Below the pieces are notes generated by a model. The model did not search any database, was not told the origin of the DNA, and worked only from the letters and a program-made list of their open reading frames with translations. From DASUHT01 sp038230835 (GTDB lineage: Bacteria; Actinomycetota; Thermoleophilia; Gaiellales; JAICJC01), in contig JBBRMM010000008.1 in the NCBI GenBank assembly GCA_038230835.1, forward strand, positions 69,490-133,489: DNA of 64,000 nucleotides, given 5' to 3'. A program made the position numbers and the translations under genes. Shown one piece after another: positions 26,787 to 35,896 of this stretch. The number at the start of each line of letters is the position of its first letter. Within the stretch, counting starts at the first letter, position 1.

Positions 26787-27808
26787 GACGACTCCACCGG
26801 TCGCAGCACGACCTTCCCGGCCCGGCCGCCGCGCATGTCCGCGAGCGCCGCGTCGATCTCCGTCAGCGGCCGTTCGTCGGACAGGATGTGGTCGACGGGC
26901 AGCCCTCCGGCCTCGAGTAGGCGGGCGGCGGTGGCCGCCGTGCCGAAGCCCCCGGCGCTGCCCTGGATGCGCAGCACGCCGTCCACCACCAGCGCCGTGT
27001 GGACCGGCGGTCGAGCGGCCTGGTTGTAGCCGAAGCAGAGCACCGTTCCGGCGTGGTCGACCAGTTCCACCGCGCGGTCGAGCAGGATGCCGGTGGCGTC
27101 CACCACGAGGCTGGGCGGCGAGGCCGCACCGGTGGAGGCCCGGAACGCTGCAGCCGACAGGTCGGACGAGTCGAGCACGTGGGTCGCGCCCGACGCGAGT
27201 GCCATCTCTCGCCGATAGGCGGCGGGCTCGTAGGCCGCCAGCGGCCACAGCCCGTGGCGGGCCAGTACCGCCACGAAGAGCTGACCGATCGGTCCGGCAC
27301 CGAGCACAGCGGCGCTCTCACCCGGCCCGGGGCGCGCCCGCTGCACCGCGCGCAGCACGCACGACAACGGTTCGGTCAGCACCGCGCGCCTCCAGGCCAG
27401 CGATTCCGAGATGCGGATCACCGCCCATTCGGGCAGGGTTGCGAAGCGCCGCATGCCGCCATCCTGGAAGATGCCGTGCAGCACCTGGTCGGGACACCCC
27501 TCCGGCCGGCCCAGCCGGCACACCCGGCACAGCCCACAGCCGCGGGCCGGATCGATCACCACGTGGTCGCCCGGGCGCACGCTGCCGACGCCGTCGCCGA
27601 CCGCGCGCACCGTGCCGGCGAACTCGTGCCCGAGCACGATTCCGGGCGTCGCCGGGTGCCGCTGGGGGCTGGACAGGATCAGCAGGTCGGAGCCGCAGAT
27701 GCCGATCGCGGCCACCTCGATCAGCACCTCTCCGGGGGAGCACCCATCGGGCTCGGGCAGGTCGACCAGCGCGTGCTGACCTTCGCCCGTGAACCGTATT
27801 GCCTGCAT
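26783..27808 (-). CDS. Zinc-dependent sugar-alcohol dehydrogenase
   Basis: 341-residue medium-chain dehydrogenase. The catalytic zinc site has Cys in AIGICGSDLL and the VLGHEFAG motif. The structural zinc site has four Cys (CGLCRVCRLGRPEGC). The Rossmann motif is AAVLGAGPIGQLFVAVLA. First gene of the minus operon, with AAGGAG before ATG 27808 and a promoter overlapping the LacI-type operator. Likely oxidises an inositol or other polyol; the substrate is inferred from context only. Confidence 0.8.
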   Translation of the reverse strand: MQAIRFTGEGQHALVDLPEPDGCSPGEVLIEVAAIGICGSDLLILSSPQRHPATPGIVLGHEFAGTVRAVGDGVGSVRPGDHVVIDPARGCGLCRVCRLGRPEGCPDQVLHGIFQDGGMRRFATLPEWAVIRISESLAWRRAVLTEPLSCVLRAVQRARPGPGESAAVLGAGPIGQLFVAVLARHGLWPLAAYEPAAYRREMALASGATHVLDSSDLSAAAFRASTGAASPPSLVVDATGILLDRAVELVDHAGTVLCFGYNQAARPPVHTALVVDGVLRIQGSAGGFGTAATAARLLEAGGLPVDHILSDERPLTEIDAALADMRGGRAGKVVLRPVESS

Positions 27809-27842
27809 CCGTGCTCCTTCAAAGAAATCCGGCGCACCCCCC

Positions 27843-27848
27843 TTGACA
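27843..27848 (+). promoter_or_regulatory. -35 element of the plus inositol operon
   Basis: Perfect TTGACA at 27843-27848. A weak -10 (AGATAC or GATACG, 19-20 nt away) follows, placing transcription just upstream of or in the LacI-type operator. Confidence 0.4.
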
Positions 27849-27866
27849 CGGGGGGAATCGAGGCAG

Positions 27867-27895
27867 AAGATACGCGATCTCTTTAAACGTTTCAA
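27867..27895 (-). promoter_or_regulatory. Promoter of the minus inositol operon
   Basis: On the minus strand TTGAAA (27895-27890), a 17-nt spacer and TATCTT (27872-27867). The -35 lies inside the LacI-type operator, as expected for repression. Confidence 0.5.
27882..27895. promoter_or_regulatory. LacI-family operator in divergent region
   Basis: TTTAAACGTTTCAA is palindromic at 12 of 14 positions around a central CG, the hallmark of LacI/GalR-family sites (compare TGAAACGTTTCA). The only LacI-family gene in the window is the second gene of the plus operon, so autoregulation of both arms is likely. Confidence 0.65.
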
Positions 27896-27905
27896 CCCAC
27901 CACCC

Positions 27906-28865
27906 ATGCGCATCGGAGTCTTCAACGACGGATTGGCCCACCTGAGCAGGCAGGAGGCGTTCGCGTGGTGCGCCGGACGCGGGCTGGGAGCGATCGAGAT
28001 GGGGGTCGGAGGCTGGGCACGGGCACCGCACCAGCTCGACCTCGACCGGCTGCTGCACGAGCCCGCCGAGCGCGAGCGGTTGCTGGGCGAGCTGACCGAG
28101 CACGGGCTCGCGCTGTCGTGCGTGAACGCCGCTGGGAACCCGCTGCATCCCGACGCGGCGGTGGGTGGCGAGCACGACGCGCGGCTGCGTGGGGCGATCG
28201 AGCTCGCCGGCCTGCTCGGAGTGGATCGGGTGGTGACGATGAGCGGGTGCCCCGGCGGCCGCGACGGCGGGCGCGACCCGGTGTTCGCGCCCTGGGCTCT
28301 GGTGCCGGATGACGAGCCGCTGTGGGAATGGCAGTACGAGCACCGGCTGGCCCCGTACTGGCGGGAGCTCGGCGTGTGGGCGCGCGCGACCTCCCCGGAC
28401 GTCCTGATCTGCCTGGAGCTGCACGCCGGGGCGTCGGCGTACAACTCGGCCTCGTTCCTTCGCATCGCTGGCGCCGCGGGGGACAACCTGGGCGTGAACT
28501 TCGATCCCAGCCACTTCTGGTGGCAGGGCATCGACCCGCTGTGCGTGATCGACGACATCGGGCCGCGGATCGGTTTCGCGCACGGCAAGGACACCCTGGT
28601 GCACGCCGACCGGGTGCGCCGCCACGGGGTGATCGACTTTCGCTTCCCGGTCGACCCCGACACCGCGTCATGGCACTTCGCCGCCGTCGGTGGTGGCCGT
28701 GGCCTGGACGAGTGGGCAGAGCTGCTGAGAGCGCTGCGCAGCTCAGGCTACGACGGGGACGTCTCGATCGAGCACGAGGACCCGCGGCTGGCGGCCGAGG
28801 ACGGGATCGAGACGTCGCGAGACGCGCTTACCGAGGCGCTGGCGCGCGCCGGGGCGGCTGCGTGA
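27906..28865 (+). CDS. Sugar phosphate isomerase/epimerase family protein
   Basis: 319-residue TIM-barrel protein (AP endonuclease 2-like fold). Metal-ligand segments: ICLELHAGASAYN (Glu), GVNFDPSHFWWQGIDP (Asp, His), IGFAHGKDTL and DVSIEHEDPRL (Glu). Begins MRIGVFNDGLAHLSRQEAFA. First gene of the plus operon, 11 bp downstream of the LacI operator. It is distinct from the IolE-like protein at 24141, so the pathway may need an extra isomerase or handle more than one inositol isomer. The next gene starts inside its stop codon. Confidence 0.78.
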   Translation: MRIGVFNDGLAHLSRQEAFAWCAGRGLGAIEMGVGGWARAPHQLDLDRLLHEPAERERLLGELTEHGLALSCVNAAGNPLHPDAAVGGEHDARLRGAIELAGLLGVDRVVTMSGCPGGRDGGRDPVFAPWALVPDDEPLWEWQYEHRLAPYWRELGVWARATSPDVLICLELHAGASAYNSASFLRIAGAAGDNLGVNFDPSHFWWQGIDPLCVIDDIGPRIGFAHGKDTLVHADRVRRHGVIDFRFPVDPDTASWHFAAVGGGRGLDEWAELLRALRSSGYDGDVSIEHEDPRLAAEDGIETSRDALTEALARAGAAA

Positions 28866-29812
28866 CCGTGACGATGCACGACGTCGCTCGCAGATCGGGT
28901 GTATCGGTGGCCACGGTCTCGAACGTTCTGCACGGCAAGGCGCCGGTGGCCGCGCAGACGCGGCTGCGCGTGCTGGAGGCGATCGACGAGCTCGGCTACC
29001 GGCGAAACGAGGTGGCGCGGTCGCTCAGGCTGCGGGCGACCAACACGCTGGGCGTCGTCATCCCAGATGCGCTCAACCCGTTCCACGCCAGCATCGCGTT
29101 GCAGGTGGAGCGCCGGGCCCACCGCGACGGATTCGCGGTGCTGGTGGCCGAGACGGAGAACGACCCGGCCACCGAGGCAGACCAGGTGCGGGCGCTGGTC
29201 GGACGCCGCGTGGACGGTGTGATCTTCCCGGCCGTGACCGAGGGATCGGCCATCCCGGCAGAGTTGCTCGACCGCGGGATCCCGGTGGTGGTGGTCTCGT
29301 TCGACCTGCGCGACAGCCGTGTGGGCACGATCAACATCGACGAGTCGGCAGCGATGGAGGACGTGGTCTCCCACCTGACGTTGCTCGGCCACTCGCGGAT
29401 CGCATTCGCCAGCTCGGGCCAGCGCGAGGAGTCGATCGAGACCCGGCCGGCTGCGCTGCGCGCCGCGCTGGCCCGCCGTGGCCTGGCGGAAACCGGTTTG
29501 GACGCCGACCCGACCGCGGTGTGCTGCACCAACGACGTGGTCGCGATCGACCTCATCGAGCGCGTGGAGCGATCCGGCAGGAGCGTTCCGCACGACCTGT
29601 CGGTGGTCGGGTTCGACGACATCCCGATCGCATCGCATCCCCGCATCGACCTCACCACCGTGCGCCAGGACGCCGAGCAGATGGGCCGGATGGCCGCCGA
29701 GATGGTGCTGGCGGCGATCGCGGCCGGCGGTCACACCGCCGAGCGCGTGACCGCCCCGGCGCGCCTGGTGGTACGCGGTTCGACGGGGCCGGCCAGGGCG
29801 GGGGATGCGTGA
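28862..29812 (+). CDS. LacI-family transcriptional repressor
   Basis: 316 residues. The DNA-binding helix-turn-helix and hinge are intact (MHDVARRSGVSVATVSNVLH, then LGYRRNEVARSLRLRATNTL). The effector domain is of the periplasmic-binding type (LGVVIPDALNPFHASIALQV, VVGFDDIPIASHP). Between SSGQREES and DADPTAVCCTND it is about 20-25 residues shorter than usual, so effector binding may differ. GTG 28862 lies in the stop of the preceding gene; ATG 28874 is an alternative start. Probable regulator of the operator at 27882-27895. Confidence 0.85.
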   Translation: MTVTMHDVARRSGVSVATVSNVLHGKAPVAAQTRLRVLEAIDELGYRRNEVARSLRLRATNTLGVVIPDALNPFHASIALQVERRAHRDGFAVLVAETENDPATEADQVRALVGRRVDGVIFPAVTEGSAIPAELLDRGIPVVVVSFDLRDSRVGTINIDESAAMEDVVSHLTLLGHSRIAFASSGQREESIETRPAALRAALARRGLAETGLDADPTAVCCTNDVVAIDLIERVERSGRSVPHDLSVVGFDDIPIASHPRIDLTTVRQDAEQMGRMAAEMVLAAIAAGGHTAERVTAPARLVVRGSTGPARAGDA

Positions 29813-30912
29813 TGGAGGTGCGCTACGACCGCATCTGCAAGTCCTTCGGCGGGGTGACGGCCGTCAGCGACCTCGACCTGCACGTCCCCGACGGCTGCTT
29901 CCTCGCGCTGCTGGGGCCGTCCGGATGCGGCAAGACGACGGCGCTGCGGATGCTGGCCGGGCTCGAAGAGCCGAGCTCGGGGCGGGTGAGCATCGGTGAC
30001 GACGACGTCACCCGGCTGCCGCCCAAGGATCGGGACGTGGCGATGGTGTTCCAGAGCTATGCCCTGTACCCGCACAAGAGCGTGCGGGACAACATCGCCT
30101 ATCCGCTCCGGGCGCGGCGGGTGCCCAAGTCCGAGCACGCCGAGCGGGTGGCGCGGGTGGCCGCGATGCTGAACATCGAGGGTTTGCTCGACCGCATGCC
30201 GCGCCAGCTGTCCGGCGGTCAGCGCCAGCGAGTCGCACTCGCTCGGGCGATCGTGCGCCGGCCGCGGGTGTTCCTGATGGACGAGCCGTTGTCCAACCTC
30301 GATGCGCAGCTGCGCGCGCAGATGCGGGTGGAGATCAAGCGGCTGCAGAAGGAGCTTGCGGTGACCACCCTCTACGTCACCCACGACCAGGTCGAGGCGA
30401 TGACGATGGCCGACCTGGTGGCGGTGATGCGTGACGGCGAGCTGCAGCAGCTGGCGCCTCCGACCGAGCTGTACGACCGCCCGGTCAACCTGTTCGTGGC
30501 CCGCTTCTGCGGATCGCCGCCGATGAACGTCCTGCACGGGGAGGTGGCCGACCGGCACTTCAGCCACCCGCAGGGCACGCTCGCGCTGCCCGAGGGCGTC
30601 GCCCGCGGGCCGGTGGTGTTCGGCTTTCGGCCCGAGCATGCGGCGATCGTCGAGCGTGACGCGTCGGGCTCGCTGGCCGGAGAGATCTACGTCGTCGAGC
30701 CGCTCGGGAACGAGACGCTGGTGGCGATCAAGCTCGGCGGCGACCTCGTGAACGTCCGCGCGGAGGCCGGCTTCGACCGCGAGATCGGCTCGCCGTGCGG
30801 CATCACCGTCGCGCCTGAGCGTGCCCATCTGTTCCACCCCGAGAGCGAGCTGGCGATCCGAGTTGGGAGCGTCGGCGACCGCGATCAGACCGACAAGGTG
30901 TCCACCCCATGA
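29812..30912 (+). CDS. Sugar ABC transporter ATPase (MsmK/UgpC type)
   Basis: 366-residue ABC ATPase. Walker A GPSGCGKTTALRMLAG, Q loop VFQSYALYPHKSV, signature LSGGQRQRVALARA, Walker B VFLMDEPLSN, and H loop YVTHDQVEAMTMAD. A C-terminal OB/TOBE domain (about 240-350) is typical of the CUT1 sugar importer class. Overlaps the lacI stop by one base. Powers the permeases encoded at 32341 and 33240. Confidence 0.92.
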   Translation: MEVRYDRICKSFGGVTAVSDLDLHVPDGCFLALLGPSGCGKTTALRMLAGLEEPSSGRVSIGDDDVTRLPPKDRDVAMVFQSYALYPHKSVRDNIAYPLRARRVPKSEHAERVARVAAMLNIEGLLDRMPRQLSGGQRQRVALARAIVRRPRVFLMDEPLSNLDAQLRAQMRVEIKRLQKELAVTTLYVTHDQVEAMTMADLVAVMRDGELQQLAPPTELYDRPVNLFVARFCGSPPMNVLHGEVADRHFSHPQGTLALPEGVARGPVVFGFRPEHAAIVERDASGSLAGEIYVVEPLGNETLVAIKLGGDLVNVRAEAGFDREIGSPCGITVAPERAHLFHPESELAIRVGSVGDRDQTDKVSTP

Positions 30913-30946
30913 CCGCCAAGCGCGTCAACGACCGAAGGAGCGTTGC

Positions 30947-32335
30947 ATGACCGAAGACAGCGGCAGCATCGAACGCGGCAAGGCGAAAGGCCGCGGCTAC
31001 ACGAGGCGCCAGGTGATGGCGCGAGGCGCGCTCGGCACGGGCGCGGCATTTGGCCTCGGCCCGCTGCTCGCAGCATGCGGCAGCTCCGGGTCGAGCACGA
31101 CCACGACCGGCGGGGCGGCCAGCGGGTCGATCACCATCGGCAGCTTCACCGACCCGGCGATGGTGCCGTTCCGAGACGTGTTCCTGAAGAAGTTCACGGC
31201 GGAGACCGGCATCCAGGCGAAGTGGCACGAGACCAACTACAACCAGTGGTATCAGAACTCCAAGACCGACGGTCTGCAGAAGACCGGGGCGTACGACATC
31301 TACGTGATGGACGACAACTGGGTGCCGGAGTTCGCCGCCGGCGGGATCATCCAGAGCATGGACAAGCTCGGTCTCAAGGTGAACCCGGACATCCTCGAGA
31401 AGGGTCTCGACCAGGGTTACTGGCCGCCCCGATCGGGGCCGCGCCTGAAGGCGTTCGCCAACGACGCCCCCCAGCTGTACGCGCTGGTGATCATCGACGA
31501 CGTCGAGATCCTCTACTACAACAAGGACTACTTCCCGACGCCGCCGGTGACCTGGGACGACATCTACAACATCGCCAAGACGACCAAGCCACCGCTCTAC
31601 GGCTGGACGGCCCGCGGGGTCAAGGGCAACCCCATCATGCAGACCTACCTGCCGCTGCTGAATGCCTACGGCGGGCACTTCGCCAACGACGACTGGTCGC
31701 CCGGATTCGCGGGCCCGGAAGGCGTGGGCGCACTCGAGCGGCTGTTCCAGTTCATCCCCTACATGCCGCCCGGAGTGGCGTCGTTCGACACCAGCCAGGA
31801 AACACCGGTGATGCTGCAGGGGCACGCCACAGCGATGACCGAGTACACGGGAACGGCCCACGGGGTCGACGACCCGAAGCAGTCCAAGGTGGTCGGCAAG
31901 ATCGACTTCGCGGCCACTCCGAAACAGGTCATCAGCGGGCCGGCCATCGGCACCTTCATCTGCGGTATCGCCTCGGGGGCCAAGAACACCCCTGCGGCGG
32001 TCAAGTTCCTGGAGTGGTTCACATCCGAGAAGGTGCAGAAGGCGTTCGCGGAGACCGGCAGCGCCTCTGTCACCGGGACCGCTCTGCGTGATCCGGCCAT
32101 TGCGGCGAAGTTCCGCTGGCTGCCGGCGATCGCCGACGCGGTCGACAACTCGATCCCCAAGCCACGCACCCCGGACGAGCCGAAGATGGAGGACCTCCTG
32201 GGGACGGCGCTCAACGAGGCGCTGGTGCAGGCGATCCAGCAGAAGTCCGGGTATACGCAGATCGCTCAGAGCCACCTGACCACGGCGGCCAACCAGATCA
32301 CCGCGTACCTCACGCAGCAGGGAACGTACTTCTAG
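30947..32335 (+). CDS. Sugar ABC transporter substrate-binding lipoprotein
   Basis: 462-residue solute-binding protein (family 1). The N-terminus has a twin-arginine stretch (YTRRQVMARGALGTG) and a lipobox LLAACGSS, so it is probably exported by Tat and lipid-anchored. A Ser/Thr linker precedes the mature domain. Binding-protein features include VDIETILYYNKDYF-like sequence at VEILYYNKDYFPTPPVTWDD and the C-terminal helix AAVKFLEWFTSEKVQKAF. GAAGGAG lies 6 nt before ATG 30947. Substrate probably an inositol or sugar, from context. Confidence 0.87.
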   Translation: MTEDSGSIERGKAKGRGYTRRQVMARGALGTGAAFGLGPLLAACGSSGSSTTTTGGAASGSITIGSFTDPAMVPFRDVFLKKFTAETGIQAKWHETNYNQWYQNSKTDGLQKTGAYDIYVMDDNWVPEFAAGGIIQSMDKLGLKVNPDILEKGLDQGYWPPRSGPRLKAFANDAPQLYALVIIDDVEILYYNKDYFPTPPVTWDDIYNIAKTTKPPLYGWTARGVKGNPIMQTYLPLLNAYGGHFANDDWSPGFAGPEGVGALERLFQFIPYMPPGVASFDTSQETPVMLQGHATAMTEYTGTAHGVDDPKQSKVVGKIDFAATPKQVISGPAIGTFICGIASGAKNTPAAVKFLEWFTSEKVQKAFAETGSASVTGTALRDPAIAAKFRWLPAIADAVDNSIPKPRTPDEPKMEDLLGTALNEALVQAIQQKSGYTQIAQSHLTTAANQITAYLTQQGTYF

Positions 32336-32340
32336 GCCGC

Positions 32341-33243
32341 GTGTCCGAGACGGCGGCAAAGAAGCGGCGGGCGCGGGCTCCGCGAGGAGGGATCCTCGCG
32401 AGCCCGTACCTGCTGCTGCTGCCGGCGGCGGTGGCGCTGGCCGCCGTGTCGGTGTACCCGCTCTACTACGGGTTCCGGGCGAGCATCACGCACTACCTGT
32501 ACGGCCGCGAGTTCGGCACCAACGGTCTCACGAATTACCGGATCATCTGGCACGACACGTTCTTCCGCCAGGCGATGATCACCACCGCCAAGTACGTGGT
32601 GCTGACGGTGTCGATCGAGACGCTGCTGGGGCTCGGGCTCGCGCTGCTGGTGTCCAGGGAGATCCGGTTCAGCGGGCCGATCCGGGTCGGGCTGATCCTG
32701 CCGATGACGATCGCTCCGGTGGTGGTGGGAGTGATGTGGCGGTTGCTGTACGACAGCGGGGTCGGGGTGGTCGATCCGCTGTTCCAGGCCTTTGGGCTCA
32801 ACCCACCCGAGGTGTTGGCCTCCAACAACAGCGCCTTCATCTCGGTGGTGCTGGTGGATGTCTGGGAGTGGACGCCGCTGATCTTTCTGATTGTCCTGGC
32901 AGGGCTGCAGTCGCTGCCCCAGGAGCCGCTCGAGGCCGCCCTGGTGGACGGGGCGGGCCGCCTGCGGCTGTTCTTCGACCACACGCTTCCGCTGCTGCGG
33001 CCGGTGCTGCTGGTGGCGATCGTGCTGCGCATGATCGACGCCATCGGCACCTTCGACCAGATCTACGTGCTCACCCAGGGCGGCCCCGGGGTGTCCACTC
33101 AGCTGATCTCGATCTACGCCTACAACACCGCCTTCCTCTTCACGCAGTACGGGCAGGCAGCCGCGATGCTGATCGCCCTGCTGGCGATGGTGCTGCTGCT
33201 CATGATCGTCGCGGTGCGGATGATGCGGAGGGTGGCGGTGTGA
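32341..33243 (+). CDS. Sugar ABC transporter permease (MalF type)
   Basis: 300-residue permease with six hydrophobic segments. The ATPase-docking EAA loop is EAALVDGAGRLRLFFDHTLP. The early LASPYLLLLPAAVALAAVSV and VGLILPMTIAPVVVGVMWRL are typical of MalF/UgpA-like proteins. GTG start 5 bp after the binding-protein gene. The next permease overlaps its stop. Confidence 0.9.
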   Translation: MSETAAKKRRARAPRGGILASPYLLLLPAAVALAAVSVYPLYYGFRASITHYLYGREFGTNGLTNYRIIWHDTFFRQAMITTAKYVVLTVSIETLLGLGLALLVSREIRFSGPIRVGLILPMTIAPVVVGVMWRLLYDSGVGVVDPLFQAFGLNPPEVLASNNSAFISVVLVDVWEWTPLIFLIVLAGLQSLPQEPLEAALVDGAGRLRLFFDHTLPLLRPVLLVAIVLRMIDAIGTFDQIYVLTQGGPGVSTQLISIYAYNTAFLFTQYGQAAAMLIALLAMVLLLMIVAVRMMRRVAV

Positions 33244-34067
33244 GGGCGCGCATGCCCCGAATCGCGCTCTACTCGACCTTGGCGGCGATTCTCGGGATCG
33301 CCTTCTTCCCGTTCTGGTGGATGCTGAACACGTCGTTCAAGCAGCCGGTGGACATCTTCGCCGGAGCCACCCTCTACCCGCACCGTCCCACGACGGACAA
33401 CTATCACCGGCTGTTCAATACCTACCACTTCGGCTCGTACCTCCAGAACAGCGTCGTGATCGTCACCGTGTCGGTTGCGGTCAGCCTGGTGATCGGCACG
33501 CTCGCCGCGTACGCCCTCACGCGCTTTAGGCTGCGCTTCGGGCTCAACCAGTCGGCGCTGGTGGTGGCCCTGCTGGTGCGCATGATCCCGGGTATTCTGC
33601 TCGTGATCCCGCTCTACATCACGCTCGCCAAGTGGGGGCTCCTGAACACGCGGCTGGGGCTGATCCTGATCTACTCCGGACTCAACACCAGTTTCGTGAT
33701 CTGGATGATGCAGAGCTTCCTGGCCGAGATCCCGCGTGACATCGAGGAGGCCGCAATGGTGGACGGAGACTCGCGGCTGTCCGCCCTGCGCCGGGTGGTG
33801 ATCCCGCTGGCCGCCCCGGGGCTCGCGGCCACCGCGATCTTCAGCGTGATCGCCACCTACAACGACTTCCTGATCGCGCTCTCACTTACCTCGACTCCCG
33901 ACGCGCAGACGGTGCCCGTGGGCGTCTCCACCCTGATCGGCAAGATCCAGATCGAGTTCGGCCCGATGGCCGCCGCCGGCGTGATCGGGGCGCTGCCGAT
34001 CGTGATCTTCGCGCTGCTCGTACAGCGCCACTTCGTCCGCGGGTTGACGCTGGGCGCCGTGAAATGA
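33240..34067 (+). CDS. Sugar ABC transporter permease (MalG type)
   Basis: 275-residue second permease: ALYSTLAAILGIAFFPFWWM first helix, LAAYALTRFRLRFG, RMIPGILLVIPLYI, and EAA loop EEAAMVDGDSRLSALRRVVI. GTG 33240 overlaps the previous stop (GTGA); ATG 33252 is an alternative. Its own stop overlaps the iolD start (ATGA), so transport and catabolism are translated together. Confidence 0.9.
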   Translation: MRARMPRIALYSTLAAILGIAFFPFWWMLNTSFKQPVDIFAGATLYPHRPTTDNYHRLFNTYHFGSYLQNSVVIVTVSVAVSLVIGTLAAYALTRFRLRFGLNQSALVVALLVRMIPGILLVIPLYITLAKWGLLNTRLGLILIYSGLNTSFVIWMMQSFLAEIPRDIEEAAMVDGDSRLSALRRVVIPLAAPGLAATAIFSVIATYNDFLIALSLTSTPDAQTVPVGVSTLIGKIQIEFGPMAAAGVIGALPIVIFALLVQRHFVRGLTLGAVK

Positions 34068-35896
34068 CCACGCGGCGGTTGACGATGGCTCAGGCGCTGG
34101 TCGCCTATCTGGCGGTGCAGAAGGTCGAGCGCGACGGCGTCGAGGCCCCGCTGATCGAAGGCGTGCTCGGCATCTTCGGTCATGGCAACGTGGCCGGGGT
34201 CGGCCAGGCCCTGCAGCAGCACGGCGGGCTGCGCTTCATCGTGCCCCGCAACGAGCAGGCCATGGTGCACACTGCGGCCGCGTTTGCCCGCCACCGGAAC
34301 CGCCTGCAGACGCTGGCCTGCACCTCCTCGATCGGGCCCGGTGCGACCAACATGGTCACCGGCGCCGCGCTGGCCACCATCAACCGGCTGCCGGTGCTGC
34401 TGCTGCCGGGCGACGTGTTCGCATCCCGCAGGGTGGACCCGGTGCTGCAGCAGCTCGAGCAGCCGGGGGCGCCGGACGTGTCGGTGAACGACGCATTTCG
34501 GCCGGTCTCACGGTTCTTCGATCGCATCAACCGGGCCGACCAGTTGCCGGCCTCGCTGCTCGAGGCGACCCGGGTGCTGACCGACCCGGCCGAGACGGGA
34601 GCCGTGGTGCTCGCGCTCCCCCAGGACGTTCAGGCGGAGGCCTGCGACTACCCGGCGCGGCTGTTCGAGCCGCGCGTGTGGCGGGTGCCGCGGCCGGCTC
34701 CGGATGCCGGCGTGTTGCGGCGTGCGGTGGAGCTGATCGGCGCCGCCCGGCGGCCGCTGATTGTCGCCGGCGGGGGAGTGATCTACTCCGACGCCACCGC
34801 CGCACTGATCGAGCTGGTGGACGCCACCGGCATCCCGGTGGCCGAGACGCAGGCCGGCAAGGGATCGCTGCCGTACGACCATCCCTGCGCGCTGGGTGCT
34901 GTCGGCGTCACCGGCACGCGCGGGGCCAACGTGATGGCCCGCGACGCCGACCTGGTGATCGCGGTGGGCACGCGCCTCTCGGACTTCACGACCGCTTCGC
35001 GGACCGTGTTCCAGCACCCCGAGCTGCGCATCGTCGCTCTCAACGTGACCGCGTTCGATGCACACAAGCTGGGTGCACTGCCTCTGGTGTGCGACGCCCG
35101 GGTCGGATTGGAGGCGCTGCTGGGTGCGCTGGCCGGCTATCGGGTCGATCCGGCTCTGACCGGCGCGGCCGCGGCTCACAACCGCGAGTGGGACGCGGAG
35201 GTCGCCCGGATCTACGCCCCCGGTGAGGGTGAGCTGACCCAGGGCGCCGTGATCGGTGCGGTCAACACGTTCGCGCAGCCTCGTGACGTCGTCGTCTGCG
35301 CGGCGGGCAGCCTGCCCGGAGATCTGCACAAGCTGTGGCGCACCAGGGATGCCAAGGGGTACCACGTCGAGTACGGCTACTCGTGCATGGGCTATGAGGT
35401 GGCCGGCGGTCTGGGCGTGAAGCTGGCCGACCCCGACCGTGAGGTGCTGGTCATGGTGGGCGACGGTTCGTGGCTGATGATGTCGTCCGAGATCTCCACC
35501 TCGATCCAGGAGCACCTACGGCTGATCGTGGTGGTGATCGACAACCGGGGCTTCGCATCCATCGGCTCGCTGTCCCGCTCGCTGGGCTCCGACGGCTTCG
35601 GCACGGCGTATCCGGTGGACGTCGACCTGGTCGCCAACGCTCGCAGCCTGGGCGCGATCGCCGTGCCGGCCGCGTCGCAGTCGGAACTGGCCGACGCGTT
35701 GGAACGGGCGCGAACAGCCGACCGCACCACCGTCATCGTCGTTCGCTGTGAGCGCACCGGCGCGTCCGGGTCGTACGAGTCGTGGTGGGACGTGCCGGTG
35801 GCCGAGACGTCGTCGATGCCGGCCGTCCAGGAAGCCCGCCGGGCGTATGAGCAAGCGCGCGAGCGGCAGCGGGTGCTGCTGGAGTCGGATGGCTGA
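34064..35896 (+). CDS. iolD: Trihydroxycyclohexane-1,2-dione hydrolase
   Basis: 610-residue thiamine-diphosphate enzyme that opens the ring of the diketo inositol intermediate, giving 5-deoxyglucuronate. IolD traits are the long N-terminal GVLGIFGHGNVAGVGQALQQ, the catalytic Glu region FIVPRNEQAMVHTAAAFAR, the ThDP/Mg motif MVGDGSWLMMSSEI with Asn in VIDNRGFASIGSL, and the C-terminal YESWWDVPVAE. Feeds IolB and IolC of the opposite operon. Confidence 0.92.
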   Translation: MTTRRLTMAQALVAYLAVQKVERDGVEAPLIEGVLGIFGHGNVAGVGQALQQHGGLRFIVPRNEQAMVHTAAAFARHRNRLQTLACTSSIGPGATNMVTGAALATINRLPVLLLPGDVFASRRVDPVLQQLEQPGAPDVSVNDAFRPVSRFFDRINRADQLPASLLEATRVLTDPAETGAVVLALPQDVQAEACDYPARLFEPRVWRVPRPAPDAGVLRRAVELIGAARRPLIVAGGGVIYSDATAALIELVDATGIPVAETQAGKGSLPYDHPCALGAVGVTGTRGANVMARDADLVIAVGTRLSDFTTASRTVFQHPELRIVALNVTAFDAHKLGALPLVCDARVGLEALLGALAGYRVDPALTGAAAAHNREWDAEVARIYAPGEGELTQGAVIGAVNTFAQPRDVVVCAAGSLPGDLHKLWRTRDAKGYHVEYGYSCMGYEVAGGLGVKLADPDREVLVMVGDGSWLMMSSEISTSIQEHLRLIVVVIDNRGFASIGSLSRSLGSDGFGTAYPVDVDLVANARSLGAIAVPAASQSELADALERARTADRTTVIVVRCERTGASGSYESWWDVPVAETSSMPAVQEARRAYEQARERQRVLLESDG

